A stretch of 64,000 nucleotides of DNA from Saprospiraceae bacterium (GTDB taxonomy: Bacteria; Bacteroidota; Bacteroidia; Chitinophagales; Saprospiraceae): positions 62,001 to 126,000 of the forward strand of contig JADJWN010000012.1 of assembly GCA_016716335.1 (NCBI GenBank), given 5' to 3'. Below, piece after piece: positions 28,712-38,032 of this stretch. Each line of letters starts with the position of its first letter. Position 1 is the stretch's first letter. Made by a program: the position numbers and the translations under genes. The notes beneath the pieces were generated by a model. It was given only the letters and a program-made list of their open reading frames with translations, was not told where the DNA came from and made no database searches.

Positions 28712-30310
28712 ATGGCCAGAAAATCCATATTTATTACTTTCTGTTTTTTCATTTTTGCCGGCATGCTGAAATCTCAGATACCGGATGCGCCCAAAGCAAA
28801 GGAGGGAGAAGGCCCATTTCAAAAATTAATTATACGTGGCGTGACACTCATCAACAGCACCGGTGCTCCACCTGTCGGTCCGATAGATATTGTAGTGGAA
28901 AAAAATATCATCACTCAGATACGGCAGGTAGGTTATCCGGGTGTGCCGATAGATGAAAAGTCTCGCCCTAAAGCTAATCCAGGTGATAAAGAACTGGATT
29001 GTACAGGTATGTATCTTTTGCCGGGATTTGTGGATATGCATGGACATATCGGCGGAAAATATCAGGGCACCCCTGCTGAATACGTTTTTAAGCTTTGGCT
29101 GGCACATGGCATTACTACTGTAAGAGATCCGGGCAGCGGCAATGGCCTGAAGTGGAATCTCGAGCACAAGCGACTCTCTGCAGCCAACGAAATCACGGCT
29201 CCCCGCTTATATTGCTATACTACTTTTGGTCAGGGGTGGGACAAAGCAATCAGTACTCCTGAGGAGGCCCGCAGGTGGGTACAGGAAAATGCCAGAAACG
29301 GAGCTGACGGAATCAAATTTTTCGGAGCACCGCCCGATATTTTTAAAGCGGCACTCGAAGAAAATAAAAAACTCGGACTCCGATCCGCATGCCATCATGC
29401 GCAGCTGGAAGTGGCACGTATGAACGTACTGGCTACTGCGGCAGCAGGGCTCACCACCATGGAGCATTGGTATGGCCTGCCGGAAGCACTTTTTGATGAC
29501 CGCACCGTACAGAATTATCCGGCTGATTACAATTACAATAATGAGCAGCATCGTTTTGAAGAAGCGGGCAAACTCTGGAAGCAGGCTGCAAAGCCCGGAA
29601 GCGACCGATGGAATTTCGTCATGAATGAACTCCTGAAGCTTGATTTTACCATAGACCCTACCTTCAACATCTATGAAGCCAACCGTGACCTCATGATGGC
29701 CCGTAGAGCCGAATGGCACGAAGACTTTACCTTGCCCTCTCTATGGAGGTTTTATGCTCCCAGCAGGATATCTCATGGCTCTTACTGGATAGACTGGGGT
29801 ACGGAGCAGGAAGTGGCATGGAAAGAAAATTATAAAATCTGGATGCAGTTTGTCAATGAATACAAAAACCGGGGAGGCAGAGTGACTGCCGGGTCAGATT
29901 CGGGATTTATTTACCAGCTCTATGGATTCGGGTACATCCGGGAGCTCGAACTACTCAGAGAGGCAGGCTTTAACCCGCTCGAAGTCATCCGGGCTGCTAC
30001 AATAAAAGGGGCAGAAGCCCTGGGTATCGCGGACAAAGCCGGAACTGTAGAAGTGGGAAAGTGGGCAGATTTTGTCATACTGGACGAAAATCCGCTGGCC
30101 AATCTGAAAGTACTTTACGGTACCGGAGCCATCCGCCTCAATGAAAACAATGAAGCCGTAAGAGCAGGAGGCGTAAAATATACCGTAAAAGACGGTATCA
30201 TCTATGATGCTAAAAAGCTTCTTGCCGATGTAAAAGCCATCGTGGACAGAGCCAAACAGGAAGAGGATTTTGAAATAGAGCAGCCCGGAGGAAAACGTAT
30301 AAAACCCTGA
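28712..30310 (+). CDS. Secreted amidohydrolase-family metal-dependent hydrolase
   Basis: A 532-residue protein with a signal peptide (ARKSIFITFCFFIFAGML) and an amidohydrolase (imidazolonepropionase-like) fold. Motifs: DCTGMYLLPGFVDMHGHIGG (HxH metal site near residue 110), RSACHHAQLEVARMN, AGLTTMEHWYG, AGSDSGFIYQ (metal-binding Asp) and LGIADKAGTVEVGKWADFVIL at the end. Such enzymes hydrolyse cyclic amides or peptides; the substrate is unknown. I chose the ATG at 28712 because the signal sequence starts there. It lies 49 bases after the hypothetical protein and is probably cotranscribed with it. Confidence 0.85.
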   Translation: MARKSIFITFCFFIFAGMLKSQIPDAPKAKEGEGPFQKLIIRGVTLINSTGAPPVGPIDIVVEKNIITQIRQVGYPGVPIDEKSRPKANPGDKELDCTGMYLLPGFVDMHGHIGGKYQGTPAEYVFKLWLAHGITTVRDPGSGNGLKWNLEHKRLSAANEITAPRLYCYTTFGQGWDKAISTPEEARRWVQENARNGADGIKFFGAPPDIFKAALEENKKLGLRSACHHAQLEVARMNVLATAAAGLTTMEHWYGLPEALFDDRTVQNYPADYNYNNEQHRFEEAGKLWKQAAKPGSDRWNFVMNELLKLDFTIDPTFNIYEANRDLMMARRAEWHEDFTLPSLWRFYAPSRISHGSYWIDWGTEQEVAWKENYKIWMQFVNEYKNRGGRVTAGSDSGFIYQLYGFGYIRELELLREAGFNPLEVIRAATIKGAEALGIADKAGTVEVGKWADFVILDENPLANLKVLYGTGAIRLNENNEAVRAGGVKYTVKDGIIYDAKKLLADVKAIVDRAKQEEDFEIEQPGGKRIKP

Positions 30311-30427
30311 ACGTACTCTGAAATTTATTCGGAAAAATAATATATGCCGGGAGTTTTACTAAAGATGTGCATTATATCATCTCACAAATTACGCTATCGA
30401 ATCGTATGTTTTTTTTTATAAAAATGC

Positions 30428-30844
30428 ATGAATATGAATCAGGAATCAAGGTGGAAACTGAGATTTGCCAACTATCAGCGAGCCCTCCGGTTAATGCAGG
30501 AAATTGCTGAATTGGATTTGAAAAAACTATCTATGCTGGAAAAAGAAGGTGTAGTACAAAGATTTGAATTCACCTTAGAATTGGCCTGGAAAACCCTGAA
30601 AGATAAAATGGAGTATGATGGATTGATTTTGGACAGCATTTCTCCAAAAAGGGTGCTTAAAGAAGCCTTTAAAAATAAATATATTGACGATATTGAAATG
30701 TGGCTGAAGATGATCAATGACAGAAATGCATTAAGTCATGTTTATGATTTTGAAGTTTTTGAAGAAGTACTGCCTGATATACAGCAAAAATATATACCTC
30801 TTTTTACTGCATTATCTTCCACATTATCAGAGGCTCAGGTATGA
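30428..30844 (+). CDS. HepT-like HEPN toxin (HI0074 family)
   Basis: A 138-residue all-helical protein of the nucleotidyltransferase substrate-binding/HEPN group: GVVQRFEFTLELAWKTLKDK, then SPKRVLKEAFKNKYI and MINDRNALSHVYDF. The RNALSH hexamer is the R-x4-H catalytic motif of HEPN ribonucleases. Its partner MntA follows with an ATGA overlap. In studied pairs MntA blocks HepT by AMPylation. A second ATG at 30434 could also be the start. Confidence 0.82.
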   Translation: MNMNQESRWKLRFANYQRALRLMQEIAELDLKKLSMLEKEGVVQRFEFTLELAWKTLKDKMEYDGLILDSISPKRVLKEAFKNKYIDDIEMWLKMINDRNALSHVYDFEVFEEVLPDIQQKYIPLFTALSSTLSEAQV

Positions 30845-31149
30845 ATGGTGAAATAGTTTTAGATTCAAGGATTAAATCACTTTTGTCAGATGTTTTCCGG
30901 CAATTCAATCAGGTAAATGAAGTCATTTTATATGGGTCGAGGGCTTCAGGAAGCTGTCATGAACGCAGCGATATTGACCTTGTGATACGCAACAGCCACA
31001 TAGACAGACATACGTTGGGATACATAAAAATGGAATTGGATAACAGCGACATTCCCTTTCTTGTAGACATACAGATATTTGAAAAAATCAAAAACCCTGC
31101 ATTGATTGACCAGATTCTCAAAACCGGTAAGGTGATTTACAAAAAGTGA
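30841..31149 (+). CDS. MntA-like minimal nucleotidyltransferase antitoxin
   Basis: A 102-residue protein with the GSx10DxD motif (YGSRASGSCHERSDIDLVI) of minimal nucleotidyltransferases and a later VDIQIFEKI strand with the third acidic residue. It overlaps the HEPN gene by four bases, giving a type VII toxin-antitoxin pair. Both genes are intact, unlike the VapC pair earlier in the window. Confidence 0.85.
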   Translation: MNGEIVLDSRIKSLLSDVFRQFNQVNEVILYGSRASGSCHERSDIDLVIRNSHIDRHTLGYIKMELDNSDIPFLVDIQIFEKIKNPALIDQILKTGKVIYKK

Positions 31150-31201
31150 TACCGGACAGAAATTTAATTTCTCGGATATCAGGACTGATGGGCTTGTCAA
31201 A

Positions 31202-33325
31202 TCAAAATAGATTTTGAGCTGACGCTTCATATTGATCTGTTATCTGAAATTTCAGACTCACAAAGATATTTCTCTCCTGTGCAGGTTCATAATATCTGCC
31301 CGCCGCCGCATTGATGCGTATATTGCTGAAATAGAGGCTGTTCAATACATTCTGTATTCCGATGCAGGGCTCTATCCGAAACCCGGAAAATTGCCATTCC
31401 TTTCCTGCCTTTACATTCAGCACTGTAAAATCAGCTATCTCTACAGTATTGGCATCTTCTGCAAATAAAGCACTCTGATACCTGAAGTTCAGGATAAAAT
31501 AAGCTCCGGATTGCTGTTCATATCTTAAGTCTGCAAACAAATGATGCAACGGCTGACCGGGTGGCCGGTTTCCTGCAAAGTCCCGGGCCCCTGCAGGATA
31601 TCTTTTATATCTGAAATCCGAAAGCGTATAGCTTGCAAATATCCTGAAATGTGTGCTGAGTGCATAGTTCACATTGGCTTCGATACCATTTCTGAGGGTA
31701 TTTCCTGCATTTCTGTAAAACAATCGCTGTGGAAATGCCGGGAGTTCATAAGGCAATATTTCATTCTGCACCCAAATCCTGTACCCGCAAAGTGAAGCTT
31801 CGAGTCGGGTATTCCTCTTCCATTTAATTCCTGTTTCGGCAGATTTGGTGGTCTGTGGTTGTAATGCACCATTCAGGCCCGTACCTCCTTCTGGATTATT
31901 GGAGAGTTCGGTCAAGGCCGGACTTTCAAATCCGGTGGTATAGTTAGCATAAGCATACAGGCCTTTTCCTATACGGTAGTTCAGATTGAATGCGGGATTC
32001 CAGGCCCGGTAATGTATTTTTTGCTCCGGCTTGTCAAAGGGTATAGCCTTAATGTAGATCATATCCTTTCTGACAGAAAATCCGGCTTCCAAAGCCGAAA
32101 AAGGAGAAAATTTTCCCGCCAGAAACACTCCCTGATTATTGAAAATCTCCTCCTGTCTGAACACTTCGATCCGGCCCCTGATGCCCTCCAGATTGTCAAA
32201 TCGCAGGCGTTCGTCCTGCTGAAATTCCGCATCCACTCCCAGAGTGAACGAATAGGGTATGCAACTGGGAGAAGATGTATAATGCGTCATAGCATTGAAA
32301 CCTGGAAATTTTCTCTTCAGCGTTACTATGCCGCCGTTTCTGAATGGAAGCGCATTTTCAAAATCGCGGTATATGTACCACATATTGACCTCACTGCTGA
32401 GCCGGTGATTTTGCGTGAGCCATCTCAGGGCTATTTTACTCTGTCTGACCCTCTCACCTGCAGCGAACCGCTGATTCTGAGGATTGGCAGCCCTGCGGTT
32501 GGCATTGCTTTCATCCAGTGTAAGGCCTCCTGCATCTGATGCCCACGGACTGTTGGCATAGTTGAGCAGCAATGTAAGGCGGTGTATGGAATCGGGTTTC
32601 AAGCTTACTGAAGCATTCCATATATTGTTTTCCATTCCACTCCACATGCGGTAACCGTCCGTACGGATATGGGTGGCTGCCAGTCCGGTGGTCCATTTTC
32701 CTTTTTGTCCGGCTGCTCTGAAATGCAAATTTCGGAACCCATAGCTTCCCACAGCCGAAAACAGCTCTATTTCATTACCCCTCGTATCGGAGAGGATGCG
32801 CATGGAAATGACTCCGCCGGCAGCATTACCGTAAAGCCCTGATACAGGTGCTCTGAGTACTTCAATCCGGTTGACCACGTTGAGGTCCAGATTGTCCAGC
32901 TGACCCTGACCGTCAGGAGTCGTTTCCGGCACATCGTCCACCAGAATTTTGATACCCCGGATACCAAATGCCGCCCGGGCTCCGAATCCTCTGATGGAGA
33001 TGCGCAGGTCTTGTGTGTAATTTTCTGCATTCATGCTTATGACTCCCGGAATGTAATCCAGTGACTCTTTCAGCGATAGTCGCTGCTGTCCTTTAGCTAT
33101 AAATTCCGGTCCAATGGTTGTCACTGAAAAGGGAGTTTTTAAAGCTTCGGATACAATCCGTGCAGCTGTAATATAAACCGAATCTGCCTCCCGGCTCCAC
33201 ACCACAGTATCTCCCTGTGCCTGTACCAAAGAGCCCTCACTGTAAGCTGAAAAAAATATCAAAATGGTAAGAAAATTAACCGAAATCCCCCTAAAAATCC
33301 GGCTCATGATGTCTCTAAGATTCAC
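31202..33325 (-). CDS. TonB-dependent outer membrane receptor
   Basis: A 707-residue receptor: signal peptide, a plug domain (ITAARIVSEALKTPFSVTTI, GVISMNAENYTQDLRISIRG, GIKILVDDVPETTPDGQG, VNRIEVLRAPVSGLYGNAAG) and a 22-strand-type beta barrel ending in an aromatic-rich strand (ERNIFVSLKFQITDQ). The plug matches iron-complex receptors such as FecA-like proteins; no ligand can be assigned. It overlaps the PqiA-like gene by 11 bases, which lies upstream in the same operon. The N-terminal carboxypeptidase-like domain of SusC proteins is absent, so it is not a SusC. Confidence 0.88.
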   Translation of the reverse strand: MNLRDIMSRIFRGISVNFLTILIFFSAYSEGSLVQAQGDTVVWSREADSVYITAARIVSEALKTPFSVTTIGPEFIAKGQQRLSLKESLDYIPGVISMNAENYTQDLRISIRGFGARAAFGIRGIKILVDDVPETTPDGQGQLDNLDLNVVNRIEVLRAPVSGLYGNAAGGVISMRILSDTRGNEIELFSAVGSYGFRNLHFRAAGQKGKWTTGLAATHIRTDGYRMWSGMENNIWNASVSLKPDSIHRLTLLLNYANSPWASDAGGLTLDESNANRRAANPQNQRFAAGERVRQSKIALRWLTQNHRLSSEVNMWYIYRDFENALPFRNGGIVTLKRKFPGFNAMTHYTSSPSCIPYSFTLGVDAEFQQDERLRFDNLEGIRGRIEVFRQEEIFNNQGVFLAGKFSPFSALEAGFSVRKDMIYIKAIPFDKPEQKIHYRAWNPAFNLNYRIGKGLYAYANYTTGFESPALTELSNNPEGGTGLNGALQPQTTKSAETGIKWKRNTRLEASLCGYRIWVQNEILPYELPAFPQRLFYRNAGNTLRNGIEANVNYALSTHFRIFASYTLSDFRYKRYPAGARDFAGNRPPGQPLHHLFADLRYEQQSGAYFILNFRYQSALFAEDANTVEIADFTVLNVKAGKEWQFSGFRIEPCIGIQNVLNSLYFSNIRINAAAGRYYEPAQERNIFVSLKFQITDQYEASAQNLF

Positions 33326-34625
33326 GTTGAGTTATGCTGATTTTCTGAATGATGATACCCGTAATAATCGACAATATACAGTAACTCGTAAAAAATAAAG
33401 CACCTGGTGAAAGCCTGGATTTATTGATGGTCTCCACTGCAAATCCGCTTTCATTCCTGCTTATATCTCCCAGTTGTGCCGTGACCAGACCGTAAAAGCC
33501 GATGTACGCCATAAACATGGCCACCACGAAGACATCGGCCATGCTCCATTTGCCGAGGTAAAATATCAGGTTCTGGACAAGCCTGCTCTTCTGTAGTCCT
33601 TCACTGAAAAAATACATGGCCGACAGTACAAGCTTGAAAAACGGAAAGACAATACTGAATGCCAATATCATCAGACCGACTATTTTCAGGTCTGTACCTT
33701 TGCTCTTCAGCAGTGTGGACGTGACATCCAGGATGGATTTACTCTGAAAATAAATCACCTGATAATCAAATCCGATTTGCGTACCCAGCACATTAAGGTA
33801 GAAGGCGTTGAGCAATGCCTCCAGATCTATCATGGGCAAGGTAACCCCGGCTATCAGAAACACGATGGAAGTCAGAGTAGCAAGGCTTATGGCATATTTT
33901 ACCGTCAGCCACTTGTAGGTTATTAAAATAACCGTCAGTATTGTCAATAGCAGGATAAATAGTGTTTTGATCCGGTTTTGGGTATTTAATTGATACTCAT
34001 CTATCTGTCGGTCGAGATAGCTGTTGGTATCATCCATGCAGGTCAGACCATATTTTTCATAAATTTTCATCCTTGGGTCTTCACTCCTTGGGCCATCCTC
34101 ATCTTTAAGCATTTTTTTCAGCTCCTGCTGCATGACTTCCTTGATTCTGGGCTCCTGCTTCTTGAGTTCCAGTGCAAGTTCGTGAGCCATACCGGGTATA
34201 AACTTCTGAATGTGCAGATTTTTTATCTGTTCGCCGACATTATCTTTGATCATCCGCAAAAAGAATTTATTGACTGCCTCATTCTGTTCTGCTTTTTCAA
34301 AAATACCCGAAAAAATCCGGCCACTCTCAATGTAATCTCTGTAAATATTGCGGAGATATTTCTCGAGCTCTTTTTCCACTTCCTGATACGCTGACGGCGC
34401 TATTTCAAAATCCTGTATTCTGTTTTGAAATACAGCCATAGCCTCTGTCTTCCAAAGCTGAAGATTAAACAAGCCATAATTGATTTTATTGATTTCTGCC
34501 CTGTCTTCCCTGAGTTGCGTCAGGATACCATATTCTGCTATCAGGTTTTTTGCCAGAATACCGGCGTATATAATGGTACAAAGTATAACAAAGGCTGATA
34601 AGCCTGACAGGCTGCGTTGCGACAT
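33315..34625 (-). CDS. Paraquat-inducible protein A (PqiA)-domain membrane protein
   Basis: A 436-residue inner-membrane protein. One N-terminal helix (FVILCTIIYAGILAKNLIA), a long soluble helical region (about 40-200), and then a PqiA-type four-helix block (SIVFLIAGVTLPMIDLEAL, FQSKSILDVTSTLL, FSIVFPFFKLVLSAMYFF, LGKWSMADVFVVAMFMAYIG). In enterobacteria PqiA works with PqiB/C in lipid transport across the envelope; neither is present here. It is upstream of, and overlapping with, the TonB receptor gene, suggesting a shared envelope function. Confidence 0.8.
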   Translation of the reverse strand: MSQRSLSGLSAFVILCTIIYAGILAKNLIAEYGILTQLREDRAEINKINYGLFNLQLWKTEAMAVFQNRIQDFEIAPSAYQEVEKELEKYLRNIYRDYIESGRIFSGIFEKAEQNEAVNKFFLRMIKDNVGEQIKNLHIQKFIPGMAHELALELKKQEPRIKEVMQQELKKMLKDEDGPRSEDPRMKIYEKYGLTCMDDTNSYLDRQIDEYQLNTQNRIKTLFILLLTILTVILITYKWLTVKYAISLATLTSIVFLIAGVTLPMIDLEALLNAFYLNVLGTQIGFDYQVIYFQSKSILDVTSTLLKSKGTDLKIVGLMILAFSIVFPFFKLVLSAMYFFSEGLQKSRLVQNLIFYLGKWSMADVFVVAMFMAYIGFYGLVTAQLGDISRNESGFAVETINKSRLSPGALFFTSYCILSIITGIIIQKISITQRES

Positions 34626-34835
34626 CTATAACGGCATTATTTCTTATTAAAAATAAATGACAAGTATGCAAAGAAAACGAAAAATCAGCGGTATGAATGA
34701 AATTTTTTCAGGTGCTTTGTCCGATTCGCAGGCTCTGTCAACTTTTCATCAGAATTTAGGAAGCTGAAGAAAGGAGACTGGCTTAGACTTTATTTCGGCG
34801 ATTGCCATGCTTTTACTCTGATTTTTTCATATTTT

Positions 34836-34850
34836 TTAACTCTGAGTTAA
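34836..34850. promoter_or_regulatory. Operator-like palindrome, distal copy
   Basis: TTAACTCTGAGTTAA, a perfect 7-1-7 palindrome. It differs by one base from the copy at 34935-34949. The spacing between centres is 99 bases. Confidence 0.65.
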
Positions 34851-34912
34851 TAGCTTATGTTGACTTTAAACATTGAAAAGCTGCATTTTATAAAAATTTT
34901 TTTGCTCAGATA

Positions 34913-34943
34913 TTGACAGGCGTGGTAAAATAATTTAACTTTG
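34913..34943 (+). promoter_or_regulatory. Promoter of the acyl-CoA dehydrogenase (TTG-N20-TAACTTTG)
   Basis: TTG at 34913-34915 and TAACTTTG at 34936-34943 with 20 bases between; the ATG follows 26 bases later. The operator palindrome covers the -7 box, so a bound repressor would block transcription. Confidence 0.7.
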
Positions 34944-34949
34944 AGTTAA
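34935..34949. promoter_or_regulatory. Operator-like palindrome over the -7 box
   Basis: TTAACTTTGAGTTAA, palindromic arms TTAACT/AGTTAA, overlapping the promoter of the acyl-CoA dehydrogenase. The pattern suits a TetR-type fatty-acid repressor, but no such gene is in the window. Confidence 0.65.
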
Positions 34950-34969
34950 ATTTTTAAAATCATTAAGCC

Positions 34970-36769
34970 ATGAGCACAGCCACATTAGACAAGGACTTGA
35001 TCAAAGGAGGAGAATTCCTCATCAAGGAGAGCGATTTCCATTCCATTGTGTTTCCGGAGCAATTCACAGAAGAACAACGGATGATCCGTGATTCGGTACG
35101 GGAATTTATTGAACAGGAAATATATCCGGTAACCGAAAGAATCGAAAAACTGGAAGAAGGTCTGACTCCTTCCATTATGGATAAATTTGCTGCACTGGGT
35201 TTTTTTGGTACCCACATGCCGGAAGAATACGGAGGCAGCGCCATGGATTTTATCACCAATTCACTCATAGGTGAAGCCATCGGCCCGTCCGGTTCATTCA
35301 GCGTCAGCTACAATGCACACACGGGTATAGGAATGCTGCCCATATTGTACTATGGCACAGAAGCTCAGAAAAAGAAGTATCTGCCCGGCCTGATTGACGG
35401 CTCGCTTAAATCCAGCTATTGTCTCACCGAGCCTTCGAGCGGCTCAGATGCTCTCGCCGCCAAAACTACAGCTATACTCAATGCTGAGGGCACTCACTAT
35501 ATCCTGAATGGTCAGAAAATGTGGATTACCAATGCCGGCTTTGCTGATATTTTTACAGTATTTGCTCAGGTGGATGGAAATAAATTTACAGGATTTATTC
35601 TCGAAAGAAATATGCCCGGACTTACGCTGGGGGCAGAAGAGAAAAAACTGGGAATCAAGGGATCCTCAACCCGGCAGGTTTTTCTTGAAAATGTCATGGT
35701 GCCTGTGGAGAATGTGCTGGGAGAAATCGGTAAGGGACATCTCATAGCCTTCAATGTACTGAACGTGGGCAGGTTTAAGCTCGGCGTATCCTGTCTTGGC
35801 GGGGCTAAAAAACTTACTGAAATCTCGGTCAGATATGCCAATGAAAGACAGCAGTTTGGCAAGCCGATTGCTTCTTTCGGAGCCATTCAGCACAAGTTGG
35901 CCGAGCAGCTGATCAGGTGCTTTGTGACCGAATCTGCCACTTACCGTACTGCTCATCTTATACACGAGCATGTGCACCACAGCATGAATGCGGGAAAGTC
36001 CTATGCTGAAGCAAAACTGCTGGCTGCTGAAGCCTATGCTCTGGAATGTTCTATTATCAAGGTGATCGGTTCAGAAACACTGGATTTTTGTGTGGACGAA
36101 GCTGTACAGATTCATGGCGGTATGGGATATTCGGAAGAGGGAAGTGTAGCAAGAGCCTACAGAGACTCCAGAATTAACCGGATTTTTGAAGGTACCAATG
36201 AAATCAACCGGATGCTCATGCTCAATACCCTTTTTAAAGCAGCCATGAAAGGAGAGTTTGATCTGCTGACGGCAGCGATGGCTGTTCAGAGCGAGCTGAT
36301 GAATGGTGTATCACAGGATGAGACATACAACAGCATATATACCACTGAAATCAAAGCAGTGAAAGATCTGAAAAAAGCCCTGATAATGCTGCTCGGTGTG
36401 GCAGGACAGATGGCTATGTCCGGTCAGCTCAATCTCAAAGAAGAACAGGAGGTACTGATGACACTTTCAGACATCATCATCGAGATCTTCAATGCTGAAT
36501 CCACCTTGCTGCGGGTACAAAAACTGCGGGCTGATAATAACCCGGAAATAAGCATATATGAAGACATCCTTCGTTGTTATCTTCATGACGCCAATCTCAG
36601 GGTTTATAAAAATGCCATGGATGCCATTGCTTCATTTGTTGACCAGGGTATGCAGCCGGCACTCATTTCCGGTGTGAGAAAATATACGAAATATCCGCTG
36701 CAGAATGTGAAGGAACTGCGACGAAATATTGCAGCCAGGATGATCAGCGAAAATACATATCCATTGTAG
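34970..36769 (+). CDS. Acyl-CoA dehydrogenase (long/very-long-chain type)
   Basis: FAD-dependent first step of fatty acid beta-oxidation. 599 residues: N-terminal helical domain (FTEEQRMIRDSVREFIEQEI), beta domain with YCLTEPSSGSDALAAKT and GQKMWITNAGFADIFTVFAQ, and a C-terminal helical domain with RQQFGKPIASFGAIQHKLAE and QIHGGMGYSEEGSVARAYRD, RINRIFEGTNEINRMLML (catalytic Glu in the FEGTNEI motif). An extra C-terminal domain of about 170 residues makes it the VLCAD-like size class common in Bacteroidota. The frame is intact. It is a single-gene transcript ended by the shared terminator. Confidence 0.93.
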   Translation: MSTATLDKDLIKGGEFLIKESDFHSIVFPEQFTEEQRMIRDSVREFIEQEIYPVTERIEKLEEGLTPSIMDKFAALGFFGTHMPEEYGGSAMDFITNSLIGEAIGPSGSFSVSYNAHTGIGMLPILYYGTEAQKKKYLPGLIDGSLKSSYCLTEPSSGSDALAAKTTAILNAEGTHYILNGQKMWITNAGFADIFTVFAQVDGNKFTGFILERNMPGLTLGAEEKKLGIKGSSTRQVFLENVMVPVENVLGEIGKGHLIAFNVLNVGRFKLGVSCLGGAKKLTEISVRYANERQQFGKPIASFGAIQHKLAEQLIRCFVTESATYRTAHLIHEHVHHSMNAGKSYAEAKLLAAEAYALECSIIKVIGSETLDFCVDEAVQIHGGMGYSEEGSVARAYRDSRINRIFEGTNEINRMLMLNTLFKAAMKGEFDLLTAAMAVQSELMNGVSQDETYNSIYTTEIKAVKDLKKALIMLLGVAGQMAMSGQLNLKEEQEVLMTLSDIIIEIFNAESTLLRVQKLRADNNPEISIYEDILRCYLHDANLRVYKNAMDAIASFVDQGMQPALISGVRKYTKYPLQNVKELRRNIAARMISENTYPL

Positions 36770-36798
36770 TTGTTTTCAGTATATCTGTGGTTTGGATA

Positions 36799-36832
36799 AA
36801 AAAACCTCCTGAGATCATCAGGAGGTTTTTTT
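36799..36832. terminator. Bidirectional terminator between the acyl-CoA dehydrogenase and recA genes
   Basis: CCTCCTGA (36805-36812) pairs with TCAGGAGG (36818-36825) around a 5-base loop. A6 on one side and T7 on the other let it work for both convergent genes. Confidence 0.9.
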
Positions 36833-36833
36833 A

Positions 36834-37874
36834 TTAATCATCACTGCCTTCTTCGACAAAGGCTTCTGCCTGCTTGGGTTGGTATTTTTCCTTTATTTTC
36901 ATCTCCAGTTCATGAGCTACTTCCGGATTGTCAGCCATAAACTGTTTGGCGGCTTCCCTACCCTGGGCTATTTTGGTTCCATCATAACTGAACCATGCCC
37001 CGCTCTTCTGCAATATACCGGTTTCTACTCCGAGATCGACAATCTCTCCTGTCTTGGATATGCCCTCTCCAAACATGATGTCAAAGCTTGCCACCCTGAA
37101 CGGTGGTGCCAGTTTGTTTTTGACCACTTTCACCTTTACGGGATTGCCTATCACATTGCCATCCTTGTCTTTGATGGCTGTACCTGACTTTCTGATATCA
37201 AGTCTGACCGATGCATAAAATTTGAGCGCATTACCCCCGGTGGTAGTCTCCGGATTGCCAAACATCACACCAATCTTTTCACGCAGCTGATTGATAAATA
37301 TACAGCAACAGCCCGTCCTGCCGATGGTAGCTGTCAGTTTTCTCAATGCCTGTGACATCAATCGTGCCTGCAATCCCATTTTGGAGTCTCCCATTTCTCC
37401 TTCTATCTCACTTCGGGGTACCAATGCGGCAACAGAGTCAATAACTATGATATCGATTGCTCCTGAGCGGATCAGGTTTTCCGCAATTTCCAGCGCCTGT
37501 TCGCCATTGTCAGGTTGAGAAATAAGGAGTTCCTCCGTATTGACTCCCAGACTTTCGGCATAAAAACGGTCAAAGGCATGTTCTGCATCTATGATGGCAG
37601 CAATTCCTCCCTGTTTTTGTGCTTCGGCTATGGCATGAATGGCCAAAGTGGTCTTTCCGGAAGATTCCGGTCCGTAAATCTCTACGATTCTGCCTTTGGG
37701 AAAACCATTCACCCCCAGAGCGATATCCAATCCCAGCGATCCCGTAGATATTACCTCCACACTATCCACCTGCTTGTCTCCCAGCTTCATGATGGTACCT
37801 TTTCCATAGGTCTTATCCAGCTTGTCCATGGTCAGGGCCAGCGCTTTTAGTTTTTCTTCTCTTTCTTTAGACAT
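36834..37874 (-). CDS. recA: Recombinase RecA
   Basis: 346 residues of ATP-dependent strand exchange protein: Walker A (GPESSGKTTLAIHAIAEAQK), DAEHAFDRFYAESLGVN, Walker B (IIVIDSVAALVPRSE), then loop 2 (GNPETTTGGNALKFYASVRL) and the acidic tail. The length is normal and the frame is intact. Convergent with the acyl-CoA dehydrogenase, sharing its terminator. A TACTTTTG -7 box sits just upstream; no LexA-type box is visible. Confidence 0.97.
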   Translation of the reverse strand: MSKEREEKLKALALTMDKLDKTYGKGTIMKLGDKQVDSVEVISTGSLGLDIALGVNGFPKGRIVEIYGPESSGKTTLAIHAIAEAQKQGGIAAIIDAEHAFDRFYAESLGVNTEELLISQPDNGEQALEIAENLIRSGAIDIIVIDSVAALVPRSEIEGEMGDSKMGLQARLMSQALRKLTATIGRTGCCCIFINQLREKIGVMFGNPETTTGGNALKFYASVRLDIRKSGTAIKDKDGNVIGNPVKVKVVKNKLAPPFRVASFDIMFGEGISKTGEIVDLGVETGILQKSGAWFSYDGTKIAQGREAAKQFMADNPEVAHELEMKIKEKYQPKQAEAFVEEGSDD

Positions 37875-37893
37875 GTAAAGTATATTTAATGCG

Positions 37894-37901
37894 CAAAAGT
37901 A
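37894..37901 (-). promoter_or_regulatory. Predicted -7 element for recA
   Basis: TACTTTTG on the minus strand, 20 bases before the ATG. The -33 box is not evident at normal spacing. Confidence 0.45.
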
Positions 37902-38032
37902 ATGATATCGAAGTGTATATATAACACAACAATGGTAATATTTTCAAATATCTGAAACCCGGATATTTTCTGAAACTACAATTAATTCAATACTGATTCT
38001 TAATTGATGTTTGCAGCATGATGCTGCATGGC

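Larger units (their letters stand above)
34626..34969. other. Divergent regulatory region between pqiA-like and acyl-CoA dehydrogenase genes
   Basis: A 344-base region without a gene. It holds two near-identical palindromes (34836-34850 and 34935-34949) and a promoter (34913-34943), listed separately. The left 200 bases show nothing else I can support. Confidence 0.6.

Noticed and set aside
31202..33325. SusC-type receptor with SusD partner
   Set aside because: No N-terminal carboxypeptidase-like domain and no SusD gene nearby.
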